Shown: positions 26,524 through 35,428 of the stretch, piece after piece
Position numbering within the stretch: position 1 is the stretch's first letter
How the letters are laid out: each line of letters begins with the position of its first letter
Assembly: GCA_016793115.1 (NCBI GenBank)
Contig: JAEUIN010000307.1
Span: 1 to 64,000 of the forward strand
Length of the DNA stretch: 64,000 nucleotides
From: Planctomycetaceae bacterium
GTDB taxonomy: Bacteria; Planctomycetota; Planctomycetia; Pirellulales; PNKZ01
Direction of reading: 5' to 3'
The notes under the pieces: generated by a model
Databases searched by the model: none
Seen by the model: the letters and a program-made list of their open reading frames with translations, nothing else
Told to the model about the DNA's origin: nothing
Made by a program: the position numbers and the translations under genes

Positions 26524-28253
26524 GGCGTAACTCGCGGCGAAAGTGAACAGTTGAGCGACGCGCGATCCGACGCGCCGATTTGACGAACGATTTCGACGCG
26601 GCGCTCGCGGTTCAAAACGGCGACCAACTCGTCGAGGTTGCGCCAGGGTTGCAAGAGCGACGTTTGATATACGGACGTTGCGGCGGTGTACGCCGCTTGG
26701 AATTCGCTTGCAAAGGCCATGCTGCGAACTTTAGTTTCACGGTTCAAGAGTTCGATTTGGTCCACTACGCGCCAGGTGAACTGTGATGCGTCGCCCGTCG
26801 CGCCACGCTCGAGCGTGCGCGTCGACCGAATCGGCAGCGAACGATTGGCGTGGATCACTCTTCCCTGCAGCAAACGACGCAGTACGCCTCGTCCCCACCC
26901 GCCGAGCGCGATCGCCGCGAAATGTAGTAACGCTTGTTTGACGGGGGTTGCGCGTTCGAAGCGGATGCGTTGGAGCATCGATTCCACGCGAATCACGGCC
27001 GCTCGTCCTTCGTCGTTGAAGCGAACGTGGAGCGGGCGCTCCAAGTCGTGCGTCTGCGATATGCCTGTCGTACCGTCGCTAAGCTCGACGACGAGACCGG
27101 AGTCGACGAGCGAACCGACTGCATTTGAAACCATCGACGCGGCCTGAAAGCTCCCGCCGCGTGACGGCGCCGCGACAAAGTGATCGGTGGGGCCTTGAAG
27201 CACGAAGAGCCGAGCCTTCGGAAACCAGCGCTCGCGAACCCGTCGATCTGCGGTGCGAAATTCATTCTCCGACATTCTGGGGCGTGCGTCGAGATATGCT
27301 TCGATCAAGTTGCCCGCTCGATGCACATACATGCGATCGTCGTCGAATTGCGCGGCGTGGCCGGCGGCAAGCGAATCGAGGAATCCGTCGGCGAGTTGCG
27401 CGGCGTCGGATACTTCCGCGGCGAGCAACTCCATTCCATGCGGATAGAGATGTCGCGTTCCTCGGCTGCCGTAAACGCCGCCGTAGGAGCCGTCGGGGCT
27501 TTGAAACCAACGGCTAAAGCACACGGCCCGGGCCAGCGGTTCGTCAAGGAAATCCAGTTGCGCCTCGCGGCGCAGCTTGGCTAAGCAATCGATCGTCACA
27601 GTCTGATAGCCCGGGTCGGCGCCGCCGTACTCGGGAAACCAGCCTTCGCTCGATTGCCAACCGATGACCTGCTTTGCACGCTGTAATGCCGCTTGCTTCA
27701 GTCGCGGGCAATCGAGCAACTCGCCGGTTCGCCAAACGGCGAGCGCCGCCAAAGCGTGATGGTTCGTCAATCGCCCGGATTCATCGTGGCGAGCGACCCA
27801 CCATGCGCGCCTTTGGAAGAAGTCGAGTAAGAGTTCGTCGTCGAGTGAGAGTAGTCGATAGGCCTCGGTCGCGGCTTGCAGCGAGAAGACGACCGCGCCG
27901 AGCGCACGCTCTTGGGGGTAGTAGTCGTCGGCAGAGCCGTCGGCATGGGCGCTACGCATCGAGAAGCGAAGCGCTGCGGTCGCCGCTTCCGCGAGGCGCA
28001 TCTCGCCGTGCCAGCGATTCCCGGGCAAATCATGACGGTAGGCAAGCGCTAACGGCAGCGCGGCCTCTTGATACATTTCCGAGGGGAACGCCGCCGTACG
28101 GTAATGCCAAAACTGCCGATCGCAACAGCCGTACGATGGACCAAACGAATTGAGATCGACCGACGCGAGGATGCGGGGCACGGCGCGCCACGCTTCGTCG
28201 AGATAAAGCCGTCGACGCGTTTCGAACGTCGTCGCCGAGTCGCAGACATCCAT
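26508..28253 (-). CDS. Unassigned 581-residue protein, probable alpha/alpha-toroid fold
   Basis: ATG 28253 (MDVCDSATTF) is chosen because a GGGAGG lies eight bases upstream; GTG 28262 is in frame. No signal peptide or membrane helix. The first 330 residues show repeated helix-pair-like blocks with aromatic and acidic loops (SYGCCDRQFWHY, RLTNHHALAALAVW, SSEGWFPEYGGADPGYQ, YPHGMELLAAEV), as in glycan-processing alpha/alpha toroids; the rest is beta-rich (GGSFQAASMVSNAVG, RPLHVRFNDEG). The layout resembles heparinase-type lyases, but I cannot name the catalytic residues. Between a flippase-like protein and a GT2, a glycan-modifying role is plausible. Confidence 0.6.
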   Translation of the reverse strand: MDVCDSATTFETRRRLYLDEAWRAVPRILASVDLNSFGPSYGCCDRQFWHYRTAAFPSEMYQEAALPLALAYRHDLPGNRWHGEMRLAEAATAALRFSMRSAHADGSADDYYPQERALGAVVFSLQAATEAYRLLSLDDELLLDFFQRRAWWVARHDESGRLTNHHALAALAVWRTGELLDCPRLKQAALQRAKQVIGWQSSEGWFPEYGGADPGYQTVTIDCLAKLRREAQLDFLDEPLARAVCFSRWFQSPDGSYGGVYGSRGTRHLYPHGMELLAAEVSDAAQLADGFLDSLAAGHAAQFDDDRMYVHRAGNLIEAYLDARPRMSENEFRTADRRVRERWFPKARLFVLQGPTDHFVAAPSRGGSFQAASMVSNAVGSLVDSGLVVELSDGTTGISQTHDLERPLHVRFNDEGRAAVIRVESMLQRIRFERATPVKQALLHFAAIALGGWGRGVLRRLLQGRVIHANRSLPIRSTRTLERGATGDASQFTWRVVDQIELLNRETKVRSMAFASEFQAAYTAATSVYQTSLLQPWRNLDELVAVLNRERRVEIVRQIGASDRASLNCSLSPRVTPCAAR

Positions 28254-28267
28254 CGCCCGCACCTCCC

Positions 28268-29209
28268 TTAGCGACGATGATGGGCAACGACGATTTCGGC
28301 CAGCAAACCGAACATGCCGGTAAGAAAGCCTGCCATGAGAATCACAACGTCGGATTCCTGCATCGTGCCGGTTGCCGTGAAACTGAAGAGGCTCTTAGCG
28401 ACGCCGAGCGTCGTCACGCCTAGCGCCGCCGGCAGGAAGATACGCAGGGGCCGAAAATACGACACGATGCGCACCACGGTGTTTAGATACGCAAGCGTAT
28501 CTTTGATCGGGTGGAATTTGCTTTTGCCGATGCGGGGACGGTACTCCGTCGGCACGTACTTCACCGCATAGCCGTTGGTGAGAAACGCGAGCGTCATCGT
28601 CGTCACGCAGCTGAACCCGTCGGGAACGACCCACAACCAAGGGAGCATCGCGTCGCGCTTGAATGCTTTCAGGCCGGTGTTGAGATCCGGTATGTCGCGG
28701 CCCGTCAGATAGCACGCGAGCTTACGAATGATCCACTTGGCCGGCTTGCGCAGCCAAGGCATCGTCCCTTGCTCGCTCGTGCGGGCGCCGTTCACTTGGT
28801 CGTAGTCCGGGAAGTGACGAAGTAAGTCCCGAATGGCCGCGGCCGGATAACTTCCGTCGGCGTCGAGCATCACGATGACGTCGCCGCGAGCTTCCCTTAC
28901 GCCGACCTTGCGGGCCGCGCCGGCGCCGCGGTTCTCCGGACGGCGCACGATGCGAACCGGGCAGCGGCGGCAAGTCGCGGCGAAGCGTTCGGCGTATTCG
29001 ACCGTGCGATCGGTCGAAGCGTCGTCGACGATCAGAATCTCGAAATGCAGCGGCTCGCGCTCCAGAGCGTCGACGATTTCATTGAGCACATGGCCGATCG
29101 CTTTCTCTTCGTTGTACGCCGGCAAAAGAATCGTCACTTCGCAGGCCCTCGCAGGGAGCTCGAAGCGCGGCGGCGAAACGATCGGGTTGCGAACGGCCAA
29201 GCCATCCAT
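28268..29209 (-). CDS. GT2 family polyprenyl-phosphate glycosyltransferase
   Basis: 313 residues from ATG 29209. VTILLPAYNEEKAIGHVL, IVDDASTDRTVE and VMLDADGSYPAAAI are the GT-A core of the dolichyl-phosphate mannose synthase-like group; two hydrophobic helices close to the C-terminus (about residues 245-265 and 280-305) anchor it. It should make polyprenyl-phosphate-hexose on the cytoplasmic face, the donor type that GT39 and PMT enzymes such as those at 24156 and 30850 use. It starts the unit that continues into the toroid-like and flippase-like genes. Confidence 0.85.
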   Translation of the reverse strand: MDGLAVRNPIVSPPRFELPARACEVTILLPAYNEEKAIGHVLNEIVDALEREPLHFEILIVDDASTDRTVEYAERFAATCRRCPVRIVRRPENRGAGAARKVGVREARGDVIVMLDADGSYPAAAIRDLLRHFPDYDQVNGARTSEQGTMPWLRKPAKWIIRKLACYLTGRDIPDLNTGLKAFKRDAMLPWLWVVPDGFSCVTTMTLAFLTNGYAVKYVPTEYRPRIGKSKFHPIKDTLAYLNTVVRIVSYFRPLRIFLPAALGVTTLGVAKSLFSFTATGTMQESDVVILMAGFLTGMFGLLAEIVVAHHRR

Positions 29210-29623
29210 GGCGGCGACTCTCTTCCGTGAGTTGGGAGGAGAGTTTGATACCCGATTGCCGGCTTCGCCACCAAGACGAGTTCGTCAGCCGGCCGTGCCG
29301 GCACCGCCGTCGCTGCGCATCTATTCGGCCGATAGTTGCGCACCCCTATTGTCTTACTTAAATCCGCGCATCTACCGGCCGAATACATGCGCGGTTGGCG
29401 CATCAATTTCGCGGTCCACGCGTGAGGAGAGCAGGCTGAAAAAGCACGACCTCGACGACCGCTCGACATCAAAAGCACCTTCCATTGCGAGTTCGGGGGA
29501 CCATCCCGCACCGTAACAGGCGGAAGACGACGGATCGAGGAAACTTTTTGGCCGGCCTCGGCACGGCCAAATTAGGAATTTGACAATCGCTGCCGTCGGC
29601 TGAATGCCGCGCGCCGAGGTAGT
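29210..29623. other. 414-base intergenic stretch, no gene seen
   Basis: No convincing coding frame on either strand. It separates the 3' end of the long unit ending with the LhgO-like gene from the 5' end of the GT2 gene at 28268, so it should hold a promoter for the latter on the minus strand. An 8-bp stem (TTTGGCCG/CGGCCAAA) at about 29547-29571 has no T-tract. A TTGACA at 29580-29585 on the plus strand lacks a matching -10 box. Confidence 0.5.
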
Positions 29624-30820
29624 CTACAGTCGCTCCGTGAGGCGCTCGGCGATGGAGAGTCCGATCTGCAGCGACGACGTAGCCGCCGGGCTCGGGGCGT
29701 TGCACACGTTGATGAACCGGTCGTGCTCCTCAATCACGAAGTCGTCGACGATCGAGCCGTCGGGTGCAAGCGCCATGGCACGCACCCCGGCGGGTGCCGT
29801 TTCGAGATCTTCGCCGCGAATTTCCGGGATCAGTCGTTGCAAAGCCTTGACAAAGGCCCGCTTGCTGAACGACCGCCACAACTCACCGAAACCGGTGCGC
29901 CAGTGCTTGGCCGCCAACTTCAGAAATCCTCCGTAGGTAAGCGTCTCCGATAGATCGCGAAAGCTCACATTGCGTTTGCGATAACCTTCGCGAGCGAATG
30001 CCAACACGGCATTAGGTCCGCATTCGACTGCGCCGCTGATCATCCTCGTGAAGTGCACGCCTAAAAACGGAAAGCTGGGATCGGGAACCGGATAGATCAA
30101 GTTGCGGCAAAGGTGCTTGGCCGCCGGCTTGAGTTCGAAGTATTCACCGCGAAACGGCACGATCTTGACCGCCGGCGTGCGACCGCTGAGTTTTGTCGTC
30201 CGGTCCGATTGCAGGCCGGTGCAATTGATCACGTAGCGAGCCTGGAATTCGCCCGCGCGACTGACGACGGCGACGCCGTTCGCTTCGGATCGTAGTGCCG
30301 TCACTTCCGCGTTCGGAATGAATCGTCCGCCGGCGCGCTCGACGATCTCCACCAAGCGCATACAGACGGCCCGATAGTTGACGATGCCGGCTTCCGGTAC
30401 ATGAATGGCCGCGATGCCCGCCGTGTGCGGTTCGAGTTCCTTGAGTCGAGCGCGATCAATCATCGCACAGGCGACGCCGTTGGCTTGCCCTCGCTCGAAG
30501 ATTCGTTGCAGGCCGGGCAACTCGGAGTCGCCGCACGCCACGATCACTTTGCCGCAAATGTCGAAAGGTATTCCCTCCTCGCGGCAGAATTCTTCCATCA
30601 TCCGCTTCCCGCTACGGCAGTTTAGCGCGCGGAGCGAGCCGGGTTTATAGTAGATGCCGGAATGCAGGACGCCGGAGTTGTGGCCGGTCTGATGCCGCGC
30701 CGGTTCCGGTTCTTTTTCGACGACGACGATCTTCGTCGCGGGTTTGAGGCGAGCGACCTGATAGGCCGCGGCGAGGCCGACGATGCCGCCGCCGATGACG
30801 AGAACGTCGGTCTGTTGCAT
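29624..30820 (-). CDS. lhgO: L-2-hydroxyglutarate oxidase-like FAD enzyme
   Basis: 398 residues. DVLVIGGGIVGLAAAYQVAR (residues 5-24) is the FAD Rossmann motif; HQTGHNSGVLHSGIYY is the signature of the LhgO group, with PFRGEYFELKP and the C-terminal NAPSPAATSSLQIG FAD segment. Members oxidise L-2-hydroxyglutarate to 2-oxoglutarate, feeding electrons to quinone. The location is odd: it is the last gene of a 13-kb surface glycan unit, 29 bases after the PMT-type gene. Either it is a rider with its own role or it oxidises a hydroxy acid linked to the glycan. Confidence 0.82.
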   Translation of the reverse strand: MQQTDVLVIGGGIVGLAAAYQVARLKPATKIVVVEKEPEPARHQTGHNSGVLHSGIYYKPGSLRALNCRSGKRMMEEFCREEGIPFDICGKVIVACGDSELPGLQRIFERGQANGVACAMIDRARLKELEPHTAGIAAIHVPEAGIVNYRAVCMRLVEIVERAGGRFIPNAEVTALRSEANGVAVVSRAGEFQARYVINCTGLQSDRTTKLSGRTPAVKIVPFRGEYFELKPAAKHLCRNLIYPVPDPSFPFLGVHFTRMISGAVECGPNAVLAFAREGYRKRNVSFRDLSETLTYGGFLKLAAKHWRTGFGELWRSFSKRAFVKALQRLIPEIRGEDLETAPAGVRAMALAPDGSIVDDFVIEEHDRFINVCNAPSPAATSSLQIGLSIAERLTERL

Positions 30821-30849
30821 GACAGGGCGATGCTCGAAATGCGAACCGT

Positions 30850-32787
30850 TTAGCGGAGCGAAAGGAGCCGATAACGGCGGCCGAGGCCGTCGGCCGTCGA
30901 ATGAAACTCGGCCAGGAGCACCGGCGCACGCTGAGGATGCTCGCGCAGTTCTCGTTCGACGGCACGGCTCAGCGTATCATCGTATGAAGCCGGATTCGAG
31001 CCCTCTCCTTCGGCTAAGAGCAAATGCGTAAAGCCTTGCATCAACAGCGTCTCACCAAGCGTCGTTCCTTCGATCGCGGCCCGCGCGCGGTAGTCGTGTG
31101 TGCGGCGATAAATGCGTTCGCGCGTGAGTCGGGCATCGAAATAGAAAGCCCGCTGCTCCTGGCTGAGAAGATGAGCGTCGGGCGGTAGTTGGGCGTTGGC
31201 CCATTCGGCCGCCTTCGCCGTCGGTTCGCGGCGAACGAGAAACGACTCACGCGATTCGATTCCCAAGGCCACGGCCGCCTGGTCGCGCATGCGCGCGACA
31301 GGCACGGCGAATAAGAGCAGCGCGACGGCCGCGCAGCAACACGTCGCAATTCGCCGGGGGCGGACTCCCCATGCAGAGATCAGAGCGAGAACGCCGGCGA
31401 CGACGACGGAGAGCGGCGGCACGAGCGGGAATATGAAGCGAACGTTTTGTCTCAACAAAACGCATAGGCCGCCGTAAGTCACCGCAACGAGCAGAAGCGG
31501 CATCACGGCCGTGCGCCGGCCGACGGGCATCAGCACGACGAGCGGCAATAGCATCAGGAACAGCGGCCCAAGTTGATGGCTCCGCCCGCCGAAACGCTCC
31601 GGCATCATCGTGAACTGCCACGGCGCCGTGAGCAGCACGGTCGGCGAGCGGCCGAGCGGCGTTTTCGATTTCGGAAAAGTTTGTGGTTGGACCGCAGAGA
31701 GGCCCTCGATCGGCGTCGTCGGCGACGCACCGGTCTGACCGCCGGCGCCGGAGAGAAACGGGTAGATCGGGTCGCCGTGGTAGTACACGCTGCGGGCATA
31801 CCAAGGCGCGGCGACTAACAGCGAAACCGCCGCGGCCGACAGCGAACTTTTTAAAAGAAACCGGCGACGTTCCGGCGTCCACCATGCAGCGGAAACGATC
31901 AATCCGCCGCATGCGGCGACGAATACCAACGCCGTATACTTCACACCGAGCGCGCCGCCGAGCATTGCGCCCGCGAGCAAGCAACGAGAGCGGATGCTGC
32001 TACGCAACCCATCAAGTCCCGCGGCGACGGCGAGCGCGGTAAAGAGCGCGAGCGCTACGTCGTTGAGCGGCGCGGTCATTTGGTTGTTGATGCCGGGCGT
32101 GAGCATTGCGACGGCGGCCGCGACTAGGCTTGCCGGGCGGCCGAGGATCGGCAGCGCCAGAACATAGGCCGCTCCGGCCAGGAGCACGCCGCAGTACCAA
32201 TGCATGAGTTGCGCGGCGACGGGACCTTCAACTGCGAGGCCCCACAAAAACCACATCTCCGCAAGGAGCGGGTAAGTGGAATTGTCGCTGTGTGGGTAGT
32301 GAGTCAGAGCATGGTCTTGCAGATAGCGTTTCGGCAACTCGAGGTGGTAGCAAAGGGCGTCGCCGGCCGTCGGCGGGGCGAGTCCTCCCAGTAGCGAGGA
32401 CGCCAGCGCGACTGCGGCGCCCATGAACAGCAAGCCGCGGAGCACAGGAGCGACGTCGCCTGCCGGAGCCGCTGCGGGATTCACCGCAAATTCGTCGGCC
32501 TCGGCGATGCCGCGAGCTTGCGACCAGAAGATGCGAACGCAGGCCAAGAGATTGACGCCGACCGTGAAGCCGACGACGACCGACGGATAGAGCAAGTCGA
32601 CCAACCCGAGATAAGCAAAGAGATTGCCGCATATGAGTAGTCCTACCGCGCCTTGCCAAACGATCGTCGATATCGGGTCGGGGAAACGAAGTTCGAAGAA
32701 TCGCATCGTTGCGCGGCCGACGATCATCGTCGTCGCGATCATCGCGGCGAGCGAGCAGAGAGCGCCAATTTGCAGGAGAACGTCCAT
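30850..32787 (-). CDS. PMT/GT39-type membrane glycosyltransferase-like protein
   Basis: 645 residues from ATG 32787 (MDVLLQIGALCSL); the frame upstream of this overlaps the preceding small gene. About 12 hydrophobic helices are followed by a soluble C-terminal domain of about 120 residues. The large first periplasmic loop holds DALCYHLELPKRYLQDHAL, like the catalytic Asp/Tyr/His loop of ArnT/PMT-like enzymes. It probably transfers a sugar from a polyprenyl phosphate donor to an acceptor outside the cytoplasm. Seventy bases after the small membrane protein gene, in the long minus-strand unit. Confidence 0.75.
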   Translation of the reverse strand: MDVLLQIGALCSLAAMIATTMIVGRATMRFFELRFPDPISTIVWQGAVGLLICGNLFAYLGLVDLLYPSVVVGFTVGVNLLACVRIFWSQARGIAEADEFAVNPAAAPAGDVAPVLRGLLFMGAAVALASSLLGGLAPPTAGDALCYHLELPKRYLQDHALTHYPHSDNSTYPLLAEMWFLWGLAVEGPVAAQLMHWYCGVLLAGAAYVLALPILGRPASLVAAAVAMLTPGINNQMTAPLNDVALALFTALAVAAGLDGLRSSIRSRCLLAGAMLGGALGVKYTALVFVAACGGLIVSAAWWTPERRRFLLKSSLSAAAVSLLVAAPWYARSVYYHGDPIYPFLSGAGGQTGASPTTPIEGLSAVQPQTFPKSKTPLGRSPTVLLTAPWQFTMMPERFGGRSHQLGPLFLMLLPLVVLMPVGRRTAVMPLLLVAVTYGGLCVLLRQNVRFIFPLVPPLSVVVAGVLALISAWGVRPRRIATCCCAAVALLLFAVPVARMRDQAAVALGIESRESFLVRREPTAKAAEWANAQLPPDAHLLSQEQRAFYFDARLTRERIYRRTHDYRARAAIEGTTLGETLLMQGFTHLLLAEGEGSNPASYDDTLSRAVERELREHPQRAPVLLAEFHSTADGLGRRYRLLSLR

Positions 32788-32857
32788 CAAGGAAACCGTG
32801 AGCGGCGAGTATGGCAACGGCGACGAATCCGGGCGTGGCAATCGGGCGGCTGTGCGA

Positions 32858-33088
32858 TCAGAAAACTTCGAATCGCTCGCGGAGCATGTGCCAAAGATAG
32901 AATGCCGCAACGAAGAGCATCCAGCCGACCGCCGGCCAAACGCCGCGGGTTGCGATGCTGCCGCCGAACGGGGGAACGTGCGCGGGATCGAGCAAGCTCC
33001 GAGCCACCCAACGGCGCGCTTTACGCACTCCGCTGCGCTCGGGGCGCGACCTGGGGGGGCGGCCGACCGGACGAATCGGAGCGATCAT
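32858..33088 (-). CDS. 76-residue small membrane protein, coupled to the GT9 gene
   Basis: The ATG at 33088 overlaps the stop of the GT9 gene as ATGA, the same arrangement as three other junctions in this unit, which is the main reason to believe it. The first 45 residues are Arg/Pro-rich and basic (RPVGRPPRSRPERSGVRKAR); residues 50-67 (VWPAVGWMLFVAAFYLWH) form one hydrophobic helix, followed by a short charged tail. I recognise no family. It might be a small anchor or partner for GT9 or for the PMT-type protein that follows. Confidence 0.55.
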   Translation of the reverse strand: MIAPIRPVGRPPRSRPERSGVRKARRWVARSLLDPAHVPPFGGSIATRGVWPAVGWMLFVAAFYLWHMLRERFEVF

Positions 33089-34341
33089 CGTTCATCCCCT
33101 CGGAGCGGACGTTGCGAGGCCCTCGCGGCGAAGTGGGGCGGCGGGACCGCTTCGCTCGACCAAAGCGAACGTTGGATTTGTGCGGCGACTCGTGCCGGAG
33201 AGAGATCGCGTAGGCAAGGGTGGCCCGGGACGCGGCAGTGATTGCGGTAACAGGGAGAGCAGGCCACCGCCTGTTGGAGCACCGCGACATGGTCGCCGGC
33301 CGGGCGCCACTGACGGGCATCGTTCGTACCGCTGAAAAGAACGATCGTTTTCGTGCCGACGGCGGCGGCGAGATGCGCCGGGCCGCTATCCGCACCGACG
33401 AACAACGACGAACGCTGCACGAGCGCTCCCAATTGGTCGAGCGAAAGTCTGCCGGTCCAGTCCATGACGCCCGGCCAGTAGGTGTCTTCCGTGATTTCGC
33501 GCGACGTCGCGCGATCGGATTCGCCGCCGACGAGGATCACGCGCGCGTCCTGTTCCAGAATGACGCGTCCCATGAGTTCGCGCCAATGCTCCGTCGGCCA
33601 CCGCTTGGCTTGCGTACCCGCGCCCACATGCATCACGAGAAGCGGTCGGTCGGAGCGGCGGAAATCGCCGAGCATGTGACCAATGAAACGCGATGCTTCC
33701 GAGGTCGGCTGAAAACTCGGTTCGTCGCTCGCCGTCGGGCGACCGCCGACGGCGCAGACCAGCGCGTGACGCGATAGGAGTTCGGTCCGGCCCGGTTCAT
33801 AAGCGGCGCGATGCGTGAGTAGGAAGCCGCCGCCTGCGCAGTCCCAGCCGACGCGGCGCGGGATGCCTGCCGCACGCATCAGCACGGCGTGAACGAAATC
33901 GCCGCGAACATCGACGGCGAGATCGTATCGCTCGCGGCGCAGGCGAACGGACCAATACGCCAAGCCGGCAAACCAAAGCCACGGCAAGCCGCGACGAAAG
34001 CGGTTGTATTTGGAAAGATGAATCCGGCTGACGTCGCGCGAGGCGGCAAAAACCGCCCAGTTCCACGGCGCAGCCAAGACGTCGAGCGCGGCTTCGGGAA
34101 AGCGGCGCTTCAGGGCCGGCAGGATCGACGTCGTGATGACCGCGTCGCCCAAGTGGTCGAGTTGGATCAACAAAATGCGACGGACCACGGCGGGTTCGAT
34201 GGGCCGAGCCGACTCCGCTTCGCGCCGGCGACCGAACATGCGGAGACAAGCCCAGCCGACGAAGTCGATGACGGCGAACAGCAATCGCCGGCTCGGGCGT
34301 ACGAAGCGGTAACGCGCCGCAAGCATGCTAGACGGTTTCAT
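33085..34341 (-). CDS. GT9 family glycosyltransferase (heptosyltransferase-like)
   Basis: 418 residues. ATG 34341 (MKPSSMLAARYRF) is preferred over ATG 34326 because AGGAGG lies just before it, though this makes the start overlap the GT4 gene by 14 bases. ILLIQLDHLGDAVITTSIL is the acceptor-side N-terminus of GT9; HVGAGTQAKRWPTEHWREL and GADSGPAHLAAAVGTKT bind the nucleotide sugar. The family adds heptose to lipopolysaccharide core from ADP-heptose. Here another sugar cannot be excluded. Part of a chain of glycosyltransferases in one operon. Confidence 0.85.
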   Translation of the reverse strand: MKPSSMLAARYRFVRPSRRLLFAVIDFVGWACLRMFGRRREAESARPIEPAVVRRILLIQLDHLGDAVITTSILPALKRRFPEAALDVLAAPWNWAVFAASRDVSRIHLSKYNRFRRGLPWLWFAGLAYWSVRLRRERYDLAVDVRGDFVHAVLMRAAGIPRRVGWDCAGGGFLLTHRAAYEPGRTELLSRHALVCAVGGRPTASDEPSFQPTSEASRFIGHMLGDFRRSDRPLLVMHVGAGTQAKRWPTEHWRELMGRVILEQDARVILVGGESDRATSREITEDTYWPGVMDWTGRLSLDQLGALVQRSSLFVGADSGPAHLAAAVGTKTIVLFSGTNDARQWRPAGDHVAVLQQAVACSPCYRNHCRVPGHPCLRDLSPARVAAQIQRSLWSSEAVPPPHFAARASQRPLRGDER

Positions 34342-35428
34342 ACGCCTCCTGCGTTGCGAGCGCGACATGTCGCCACGTGAAAGTGTTGCTAACGAGGTCG
34401 GCCAACTCCGGGCTGCGCGGTTTTTCGATGGCCCGCTCGACTGCGGCCCGCAACGCGGCCAGGTTGCCGGGACCGACATATTCGGCGTGCGAACCGAAGT
34501 ACTCGCGAGCGCATCCGCCGCGGGGAAGCACCAGCGGCGTGCCGGTGAGCGACGCCTCGAGCGCGGCAAGGCTTGGCGTTTCAAACCAACTGGGAATTAC
34601 GACGGCGCGGCAGGCGGCATAGGCGGAAGCCAGCAGAGGATCGTCGTGCCGCAGACGGCCGAGAAAGAGCGTGTCGTCGTCGGCCGCTCGGCGGCAGGCC
34701 GCTGCATATCGCTCTTGTCCGGGAACGGCGTCGCCCAGGATGACGAGTCGTCGTCCCGAGCCGCGCAGCGCGCGAACAAGTTCGAGTTGGTTCTTGCGCG
34801 GCTCGATCCGTCCGGGGCAGAGCACAAACGGCTCCGTTCCGAATCGCTCGCGAAACTCTTCCGGCCGGGCGGCGGCGAATCGCTCGTCGACGCCGTTGGG
34901 AACCACGCGAATTCGCTGCGCAGGCACCTGAAAGAGCCGCAGCAATTGCTCGGCTTCGGCCTGCGAATTGGGGAGCAGAAGATCGGCGGAGTGGTAAAGG
35001 CGGCGTCGCCAGGAGTTGAGGTTCGGCAACGCCGCGCGTGCCGCATAACGAACGCAGGCCGCAAGGCGTTTAACGGCACGGCCGGGCTCGCGGATCGTAT
35101 TGCGCCAGTCAAACCAGGCGATCGTCGAAACGACCGTGGCTACCCCGCGTCGCCGCAGCGCCTCGAGCGGAGCGACAAACTCCGGGCGACTGCCGAAGAA
35201 GTGAACTACATCGCCTGCCGCGAGGTCATCGTCTTCCCAAGGACGCCAGGCGCGAACGTCGTTCCCGAGTGCTCGCAGATATCGCTCGGTGGCGGCCATT
35301 TGAATTTCGCCGCCGCCGGGGGCCTGCCAAGCATCGAAACGCGCGGCCGTGCGGATGCGCCGAGGGACTACGCCGGGGGACGAGTTCGTCGTGAGGAAGG
35401 GGAGCCGGCTGGGGAGTTGGCTTCTCAT
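34328..35428 (-). CDS. GT4 family glycosyltransferase
   Basis: 366 residues from ATG 35428, which overlaps the stop of the deacetylase gene as ATGA. VVPNGVDERF, CPGRIEPRKNQLELVRAL and ETPSLAALE (the E-x7-E motif), followed by GTPLVLPRGG, define the retaining GT-B fold of family 4, which uses nucleotide sugars in the cytoplasm. The N-terminal acceptor half starts with a GGGEIQ loop (APGGGEIQMAATERYL). Donor and acceptor unknown; context says surface glycan. Confidence 0.85.
   Translation of the reverse strand: MRSQLPSRLPFLTTNSSPGVVPRRIRTAARFDAWQAPGGGEIQMAATERYLRALGNDVRAWRPWEDDDLAAGDVVHFFGSRPEFVAPLEALRRRGVATVVSTIAWFDWRNTIREPGRAVKRLAACVRYAARAALPNLNSWRRRLYHSADLLLPNSQAEAEQLLRLFQVPAQRIRVVPNGVDERFAAARPEEFRERFGTEPFVLCPGRIEPRKNQLELVRALRGSGRRLVILGDAVPGQERYAAACRRAADDDTLFLGRLRHDDPLLASAYAACRAVVIPSWFETPSLAALEASLTGTPLVLPRGGCAREYFGSHAEYVGPGNLAALRAAVERAIEKPRSPELADLVSNTFTWRHVALATQEAYETV
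34345..34350 (-). promoter_or_regulatory. Shine-Dalgarno AGGAGG deciding the GT9 start
   Basis: Read on the minus strand this is AGGAGG with three bases to ATG 34341. The alternative ATG 34326 has no comparable site. The short spacing is the only weakness. Confidence 0.55.

Noticed and set aside
29580..29585. TTGACA as a -35 box
   Set aside because: No -10 box at 16-18 bases downstream, and the plus strand has no gene there.
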